This document shows positions 58,643 to 64,000 of a stretch of 64,000 nt of DNA, in pieces (the first letter of the stretch is position 1; each line of letters opens with the position of its first letter). Location of the stretch: contig NZ_MSPR01000011.1 of assembly GCF_001984715.1 (NCBI RefSeq), positions 18,535 to 82,534 on the forward strand. The letters run 5' to 3'. The position numbers and the translations under genes were made by a program. The notes under the pieces were generated by a model. That model did no database searches. It saw only the letters and a list, made by a program, of their open reading frames with translations, and was not told the origin of the DNA. This stretch comes from Streptococcus azizii. GTDB taxonomy: Bacteria; Bacillota; Bacilli; Lactobacillales; Streptococcaceae.

Positions 58643-58954
58643 ATGGCAAATTTAAATCGATACAAGTTTACATTTGGGGATAAGCAGCTGACACTCACAA
58701 CAGAGCATGATAATCTTTTTATGGAAGAGATTGAGCGGGTTGCGCAAGAAAAATATCAGGCGATACGGGAAAAAATGCCGACAGCTGATTCTGAGACTCT
58801 GGCCTTGTTGCTGGCAATCAATGCCTTATCTGTTCAGCTCAAGCGGGAGATGGAACACGAGAAGGTAGAAGCCGAGTTGGCTAGTATGAAAGAAAAAGTT
58901 CTCAAGAAAAATGTGACACTATTAGATCTGGATGAACTTGAGGATCTATCATGA
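58643..58954 (+). CDS. zapA: Cell division protein ZapA
   Basis: The 103-residue protein fits Gram-positive ZapA, which bundles FtsZ filaments: NRYKFTFGDKQLTLTTEHDN, a helical middle and a coiled coil (LKREMEHEKVEAELASMKEK). It overlaps cvpA by 4 bases (ATGA). Start ATG 58643 after GGTGAGG. Confidence 0.85.
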   Translation: MANLNRYKFTFGDKQLTLTTEHDNLFMEEIERVAQEKYQAIREKMPTADSETLALLLAINALSVQLKREMEHEKVEAELASMKEKVLKKNVTLLDLDELEDLS

Positions 58955-59499
58955 TAACATTGCTCTTATTGATTATTTTATTGTGGAGTTTTTATATTGG
59001 CTATAGTCGGGGCATTGTATTGCAGAGCTATTATACCTTTGCCAGTATCTTTTCCCTTATTATTGCAGCGGCTCAATTCAAACCGTTGATTCCCCTGTTC
59101 TACTTATGGGTACCATTTGCAACAGCAAGTCAGGGAGCGAGTACCTACTATTTTGAAAGTCAATACTTATTCAGTCTAGATAAGATTTTTTATGCAGGTC
59201 TGGCTTTTTTAGTAGTCTATCTATTTATTTATGTTGGGCTGAGACTAGTGGGGCTTTTGATGCACTTGGTTCGATTTGCCGATCCAGACACAACGCTAAC
59301 CAATGTCATTAGTGGCGTTTTAGCAGTTATGGTAGCGATGATCTCCTTGCAGATTATCCTAACCATTGCTGGGACGATTCCGCTCGCCTTGGTACAAGAA
59401 ACGCTCCATAAGAGTTGGCTGGCGAATGCTATGATTCAATACATGCCCATCACTGGCAACCTATTTAAAAATTTGTGGATTGCAACGCTTGGACAATAG
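58951..59499 (+). CDS. CvpA family membrane protein
   Basis: The 182-residue protein has four hydrophobic segments and the CvpA-family pattern (LLLIILLWSFYIGYSRGIVL at the start, FLVVYLFIYVGLRLVGLLMH in the middle). The family is named for colicin V production, but in streptococci it usually lies between zapA and mutS2, as here. Exact role unknown. Confidence 0.85.
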   Translation: MITLLLLIILLWSFYIGYSRGIVLQSYYTFASIFSLIIAAAQFKPLIPLFYLWVPFATASQGASTYYFESQYLFSLDKIFYAGLAFLVVYLFIYVGLRLVGLLMHLVRFADPDTTLTNVISGVLAVMVAMISLQIILTIAGTIPLALVQETLHKSWLANAMIQYMPITGNLFKNLWIATLGQ

Positions 59500-59599
59500 G
59501 AGAAGATCGGCCTCAAGAGATTGTCACCTTGCCGCCCACCATTGAGGCACAAAAGAGTAAACGATAGATAGACAGGGGTTGAGCACAGGTTGCCAGTCC

Positions 59600-60480
59600 C
59601 TCTGTTTATACCAAGATACAAAGCCCGTTAAGAACTCAAAGCGAAAATAGGAGTTTTGACGCAGAACCCCAAGTTCTAGGAAAAACTATCTTTTTCGCAC
59701 AGAGTTTAGGGCGTGTTCAGTTAAGATGTGAGGACGTTAAGAAAATGTAAAGAAAAATAGGGAATTGGGGGGGCAGATGACTCAGGTCATCAAGCCAATT
59801 CATCTTTTTTCTCACATTTTTAGTCCGAACTCAGTTGGTTAAGATGTGAAGTCGTTAAAAAAAACGATTGAAAAATAGACAATCGAAGTAGGTTGACTTG
59901 CAACCAATGAGATTGGTCTTTTTGACAGTGAGATGTAGTCCGAGTTCAGATAAGATGTGAAGCCGTTAAAAAACCGAATGAAAAATAGGAAATCGAAGTA
60001 GGTTGCTTTGCAACCAATGAGATTGGTCTTTTTGACAGTGAGTTGTAGTCCGAGTTCAATTACACAAGATACAAAGCCCGTGAAGAACTCAAAGCGAAAA
60101 TGGGATTGCAATGGTTCGGGGAGTAACCTAACCCGGTGGAGTGAAACAGTTCGGGGAACTGTTTCAGCTGGTCACCTAGAAAGAAGAAAGTGACCATAGA
60201 AGCCCGAGCCAAGAAATCGGAAAGCGAGGATTAACCAGTTGAAACAAGAAGGTGACCATAGAAGCCTGAGCTAGGAGAGAGAAAATTCGACGAGTGACAC
60301 TCTAAGGGGAGGTTTTCAGCTCATGCCTTAAAGGTTACGGAGAGTTTGTAAAAGTAAACTTCTATTTCTAGCTTCACAGATATAGCCTACCTTTAAAGTT
60401 AGAAGCATTTATCCTCGCTTTCCTGCTTCACTTCATAAGATACCAAGGGCGTGAAAAGCGACTAAAAATAAGAAATACGA
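59600..60480. repeat. Dense modular repeat block between cvpA and mutS2
   Basis: At least eight shared modules follow one another: GATACAAAGCCCGTTAAGAA, GATGTGAGGACGTTAAGAAA, two near copies of AAGTAGGTTG.CTTGCAACCAATG (about 59886 and 59996), the hairpin GAAACAGTTC-GGG-GAACTGTTTC and TTCTAGCTTC. It separates genes normally adjacent. No coding frame is credible. 60481-60526 carries GGAGGAAGAAA for mutS2. Confidence 0.65.
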
Positions 60481-60526
60481 TGAATAACGAATGAAGAAAT
60501 GAAAGAGGGACCCTCGGAGGAAGAAA

Positions 60527-62860
60527 ATGAATCAAAAGATGATGGAAGCCTTAGAGTTTCACAAAGTCAAGGTCTTGCTGGAACCCTTTATTCTGACAGA
60601 GCAGGGAGAGCTTGAATTGCGAGAGCTCCAGCCGATGACAGATGCAGGGAGGATTCAGAAGGCCTTTGATGAAGTGGAGGATATGGGGCAGTTATTTGTA
60701 GAGCATCCCCGATTTAGTCTGGGTGCTACAGTTGATATAGGTCCTGCCATGAAACGCTTGGACTTAGACGCAGATCTCAATATTCCCGAAATTTTGGCTG
60801 TGAAAAAAGTATTAGAGGTATCGAAGGAACTGGTTGATTTTTACAGGCAGCTGGAAAATGTAAACCTGCTCCAGTTGCCTTCCCTATTTGAAAAAATCGA
60901 ACTTTTCCCTCATATCCAAGGAAGTTTGCAGGCGATTCATCAGGCAGGTTTTGTCGAAGATTTTGCCAGTGAAAAATTGATGCACATTCGCAGGAAGATT
61001 CGGGAATCAGAAGACCAAATTAGACAGGTTTTGCAGGAGATGCTAAAGACCAAGAGCGATATGTTGACGGATACGGTTTTAGCTAGTCGGAACGGTCGCA
61101 ATGTCCTGCCTGTCAAAAATACCTACCGCAACCGCATCTCAGGTGTAGTACATGATATTTCGGCATCTGGCTCAACAGTTTATATTGAACCACGTGCAGT
61201 GGTCTCCCTCAATGAAGCGATGACCCATGCTAAGGCAGAAGAACGTCATGAAATCAGCCGCATCCTGCAGGAATTGTCCAACATGTTGCGGCCGCATAGT
61301 CGTGCTATTTACAATAATGCTTGGGTGATTGGGCATCTTGATTTTATCCGCGCCAAGCATGTTTTTGCTCGCACTTATCAGGCTACCATCCCCACCTTGT
61401 CCTCGTCTAAGGAGATTATTCTGTTAAATGTTCGCCACCCACTTTTGACAGATCCTGTGCCGAATGATGTATACTTTAAGGAGGATCTGACGGCCATCGT
61501 GATTACTGGTCCCAATACGGGTGGTAAGACCATCATGTTGAAAACATTAGGCTTGACCCACCTTATGGCCCAGTCAGGCCTGCCGATTTTGGCAGATAAG
61601 GGAAGTCGCGTTGCTGTGTTTCATGACCTGTTCGCAGATATTGGTGATGAGCAGTCGATTGAACAAAGCCTATCGACCTTCTCTAGCCATATGACCCACA
61701 TAGTAGATATTTTAGCGAATGCAACCCAGGATTCCCTCATTTTATTTGATGAATTGGGGGCAGGAACGGACCCGCAAGAGGGAGCCTCTCTTGCGATGGC
61801 TATCCTAGAAGACTTGCGCTTGCGGGGGATTAAAACCATGGCAACGACCCATTATCCTGAATTAAAAGCCTACGGCATTGAGACACTGGGGGTGGAAAAT
61901 GCGAGCATGGAGTTTGATAGTCAAAGCCTACGACCAACCTATCGATTCATGCAGGGAGTTCCGGGGCGTTCAAATGCCTTTGATATTGCAAGGCGTCTTG
62001 GCTTATCACCTGCCATCATTAACGATGCGGCCAGTATGGTACAGACAGACAGTGATGTCAATCAAATGATTGAAAAGCTAGAGGCACAAACGACGGAGAG
62101 TCGGAAGCGTTTGGAGACCATCCGTGAGGTGGAACAGGAAAATTTCAAGATGAACCGTGTCTTGAAAAAACTCTACCATGAATTTTCGCGGGAGAAAGAA
62201 ATAGAGCTAAACAAGGCGCGCATAGAAGCACAAGAGATTGTCACGCTGGCATTGGCGGAAAGCGATGAAATTTTGAAACATCTCCATAGCCAAGCTAGCT
62301 TAAAACCGCATCAGATCATCGAAGCCAAGAGCCAGTTGAAACGATTAGCCCCCGAAGTTGTTGATCTTTCTAACAACAAGGTCTTGAAAAAGGCTAAGAA
62401 AGAAAAAGCGGCGCGCGTGGGCGATGACATCATGGTGACTAGCTATGGACAGAGAGGGACCTTAATCAAGCAGTTAAAGGACGGTCGCTGGGAGGCTCAA
62501 GTTGGTCTGATTAAGATGACGCTCAAAGCAGATGAATTTACCTTGGTGAAGGCTGAAAAAGCAGAAAAACCAAAACAAAAGCAGGTCCACATTGTCAAGC
62601 GTAGGGCTGGAAAAGGACCAAAAGCTCGCCTTGATTTGCGCGGGAAACGCTATGAGGAAGCGATGCAGGAATTGGATGAATTTATTGACCAAGCCCTGCT
62701 CAACAATCTATCTCAAGTAGACATCATCCATGGGATAGGGACGGGTGTCATTCGTGAGGGAGTCACCAAGTACCTCCGTCGGAACAAGCAGGTCAAAGAA
62801 TTTGGTTATGCACCGCAGAATGCTGGAGGAAGTGGGGCCACCATTGTGACCTTTAAATAA
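60527..62860 (+). CDS. mutS2: Endonuclease MutS2
   Basis: The 777-residue protein has the MutS core ([16 protein letters not shown] clamp region; Walker [16 protein letters not shown] near residue 330; Walker [18 protein letters not shown]), a long coiled segment and a C-terminal Smr nuclease domain ([36 protein letters not shown]). MutS2 suppresses recombination between diverged repeats and rescues collided ribosomes in some Firmicutes. Normal length. Start ATG 60527 after GGAGGAAG. Confidence 0.96.
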   Translation: MNQKMMEALEFHKVKVLLEPFILTEQGELELRELQPMTDAGRIQKAFDEVEDMGQLFVEHPRFSLGATVDIGPAMKRLDLDADLNIPEILAVKKVLEVSKELVDFYRQLENVNLLQLPSLFEKIELFPHIQGSLQAIHQAGFVEDFASEKLMHIRRKIRESEDQIRQVLQEMLKTKSDMLTDTVLASRNGRNVLPVKNTYRNRISGVVHDISASGSTVYIEPRAVVSLNEAMTHAKAEERHEISRILQELSNMLRPHSRAIYNNAWVIGHLDFIRAKHVFARTYQATIPTLSSSKEIILLNVRHPLLTDPVPNDVYFKEDLTAIVITGPNTGGKTIMLKTLGLTHLMAQSGLPILADKGSRVAVFHDLFADIGDEQSIEQSLSTFSSHMTHIVDILANATQDSLILFDELGAGTDPQEGASLAMAILEDLRLRGIKTMATTHYPELKAYGIETLGVENASMEFDSQSLRPTYRFMQGVPGRSNAFDIARRLGLSPAIINDAASMVQTDSDVNQMIEKLEAQTTESRKRLETIREVEQENFKMNRVLKKLYHEFSREKEIELNKARIEAQEIVTLALAESDEILKHLHSQASLKPHQIIEAKSQLKRLAPEVVDLSNNKVLKKAKKEKAARVGDDIMVTSYGQRGTLIKQLKDGRWEAQVGLIKMTLKADEFTLVKAEKAEKPKQKQVHIVKRRAGKGPKARLDLRGKRYEEAMQELDEFIDQALLNNLSQVDIIHGIGTGVIREGVTKYLRRNKQVKEFGYAPQNAGGSGATIVTFK

Positions 62861-63014
62861 GCAGGCTCACTGTGCCTACTGTAGCTATTTTGCTTTCTCG
62901 ACCTGTTTCAGGCTCTTTCAAAAATGACCACCTCCTAAAAAGATTTTCCTGAGTCAGGATAGGTCACTCAAAATGGATTGTTCCAGCGAGCTATTACCGG
63001 ACGTAGTAAATATT

Positions 63015-63042
63015 TTGAAAAAGATTTCTTTTGGTGTAGAAT
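63015..63042 (+). promoter_or_regulatory. trxA promoter
   Basis: TTGAAA, 16 bases, TAGAAT. The start codon is 30 bases on. Confidence 0.6.
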
Positions 63043-63071
63043 AACAGTACAAAGAGAAAAGGAGAACGAAT

Positions 63072-63386
63072 ATGGTTCAAGCAGTTACGGATGCCAACTT
63101 TGTCGAAGAAACAAAAGATGGTCTTGTATTGATTGATTTTTGGGCGACTTGGTGCGGTCCATGCCGCATGCAGGCACCGATTCTAGAGCAACTAGCCCAA
63201 GAAATGCATGAAGATGAATTGAAAATCTTGAAAATGGATGTTGATGAAAATCCCAACACAGCGCGTGAGTTTGGGATTATGTCCATCCCGACCCTGCTTT
63301 TCAAGAAGGACGGAGAAGTCGTCAAACAAGTGGCAGGTGTCCATAGTAAAGAGCAGCTCAAAGCCATTGTTGCTGAATTAGCATAA
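63072..63386 (+). CDS. trxA: Thioredoxin
   Basis: The 104-residue protein is a standard thioredoxin, a cytosolic disulfide reductant. LIDFWATWCGPCRMQAPILE holds the C28-C31 pair, and the cis-proline loop is FGIMSIPTLLFKKDG. Start ATG 63072 after AAAGGAG. Ends in a terminator close to an IS630-family element. Confidence 0.97.
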   Translation: MVQAVTDANFVEETKDGLVLIDFWATWCGPCRMQAPILEQLAQEMHEDELKILKMDVDENPNTAREFGIMSIPTLLFKKDGEVVKQVAGVHSKEQLKAIVAELA

Positions 63387-63443
63387 AAACTGAGAGCAAT
63401 TACCAATGTCATTACGTGAGTGACAGGAAGAATTCATTAGAAG

Positions 63444-63487
63444 GTGTGAAGGAGACGAACCTAGTCGTTCTCAGTCACACTTTTTAT
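63444..63487 (+). terminator. trxA terminator
   Basis: GTGTGA-AGG-AGACGA...TCGTTCT-CAG-TCACAC, a 6+6 bp interrupted stem followed by TTTTTATTT. Confidence 0.82.
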
Positions 63488-63503
63488 TTATGACTCAAAG
63501 CTA

Positions 63504-63536
63504 TAAAAAACAGCACTCCTCTTTGGGGGAATGCTG
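63504..63536 (-). terminator. Terminator of the IS630 transposase
   Basis: On the minus strand CAGCATTCCC...GGAGTGCTG followed by TTTTTT, just beyond the transposase stop. Confidence 0.75.
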
Positions 63537-63555
63537 TAAAATAAATCATTTATAG

Positions 63556-64000
63556 TTAGTAAGTTTTAAAATAGTAATCCAACGATTCATTTATAGATTC
63601 GAATTGTGGTAATAATTCTATGATTGCTTTCTTTAAGTTTGCCCAAGCAGTTTCAATTGGATTTAATTCCGGTGAATAAGGAGGTAAGGGCAGAAAGAAG
63701 TGGTGTTGTTCAATACAAAGCTCATCTAGTTGTTTCTTGGGGTGAAACGTCGCATTATCCATCACAATAACATGAGTTTCAGATAAGGAGGGTAACAGCT
63801 CCTCTGAAAACCATTTCATAAAAAAGTCACTTGTCATACTTTCTTTGTAAATCATCGGAGCTACAAATTGATTTCCAATTTGACCAGCTACAACTGAAAT
63901 ACGCTCAAACCTTCTTCCACTAATCTTCTCCAGAACCTTATGTCCCCTAGGAGCTCTCGCTCGTGGGCGTGTTAAATAAGTGTCAATGCCGGTTTCATCA
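63556..64000 (-). CDS. IS630 family transposase, 5' part outside window
   Basis: The open frame continues to the window edge, so the N terminus is missing. The DDE core is visible: DETGIDTYLTRPRARAPRG (first Asp), THVIVMDNATFHPKK (second Asp) and SPELNPIETAWANLKK (Glu). A methionine at 63855 lies within the domain and is not the true start. No stop or frameshift is seen in the visible 148 codons. IS630 elements use TA targets and can mobilise MITEs, relevant to the TATAG-ended repeats in the window. Confidence 0.88.
   Translation of the reverse strand, partial: DETGIDTYLTRPRARAPRGHKVLEKISGRRFERISVVAGQIGNQFVAPMIYKESMTSDFFMKWFSEELLPSLSETHVIVMDNATFHPKKQLDELCIEQHHFFLPLPPYSPELNPIETAWANLKKAIIELLPQFESINESLDYYFKTY

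Noticed and set aside
59839..60111. 90-codon frame with an internal repeat
   Set aside because: The repetition reflects two copies of a BOX-like module, not protein repeats.

Overview
The window looks like a chromosome segment of a Streptococcus, most likely S. suis or a close relative. This rests on recognisable streptococcal gene blocks: dltX-A-B-C-D, rnpA-yidC-jag-rpmH, tatD-rnmV-rsmA-rsgA-rpe-thiN-rmuC-yhaM-purR, a single-aptamer glycine riboswitch before an amino acid carrier, and CodY- and CcpA-type sites. The intergenic spaces are packed with short modular repeats ending in BOX-like ATACTCAATAAAAATC or ATACTCTTTAAAAATC sequences. The species name is inference; no rRNA or tRNA gene was seen.

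Layout. 1-3.3 kb: two small unknown genes (one cut by the window edge), a GNAT acetyltransferase and a YrdC-fold protein with a CodY-type box. 3.8-7.8 kb: glycine riboswitch and AGCS amino acid carrier, then an MscS channel and a membrane-anchored protein. 8.8-10.6 kb: an IS110-family element whose structured leader is a candidate bridge RNA, next to a MITE-like repeat. 10.6-16.3 kb: gdhA (CodY-type box), pyrD, a CapA-like protein and two HAD phosphatases. 17.3-23.5 kb: a three-gene ABC exporter (promoter with a cre-like site), then a TetR regulator facing a YhgE/Pip membrane protein with two matching operators. 23.5-25.6 kb: a small accessory island with a serine recombinase, two 28-bp dyads, a membrane protein and two tiny cysteine-rich proteins. 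It appears to sit inside what was once a shared terminator between convergent genes. 25.6-31.2 kb: S66 peptidase and the complete dlt operon for D-alanylation of teichoic acids. 31.2-38.5 kb: formate/nitrite-type channel, LOG protein, LytTR/LiaF-like pair, gltX and a lipoprotein. 39.6-52.8 kb: RNA processing, ribosome maturation and housekeeping genes, with a decayed DUF1697 gene and an ABC transporter inserted. 53.4-58.6 kb: trehalose uptake and hydrolysis (treC, treP) with divergent treR and a palindromic operator. 58.6-64 kb: zapA, cvpA, mutS2, trxA and a partial IS630-family transposase.

How it works together. Most of the window is core metabolism and envelope maintenance, with recognisable local circuits: glycine sensing, CodY-type control of gdhA, TetR-YhgE, TreR-TreP and PurR. 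The non-core signal is concentrated in four places: the IS110 element with its RNA, the recombinase mini-island, the mobile MITE-like family, and the modular repeats that separate almost every transcription unit, including treP from treC.
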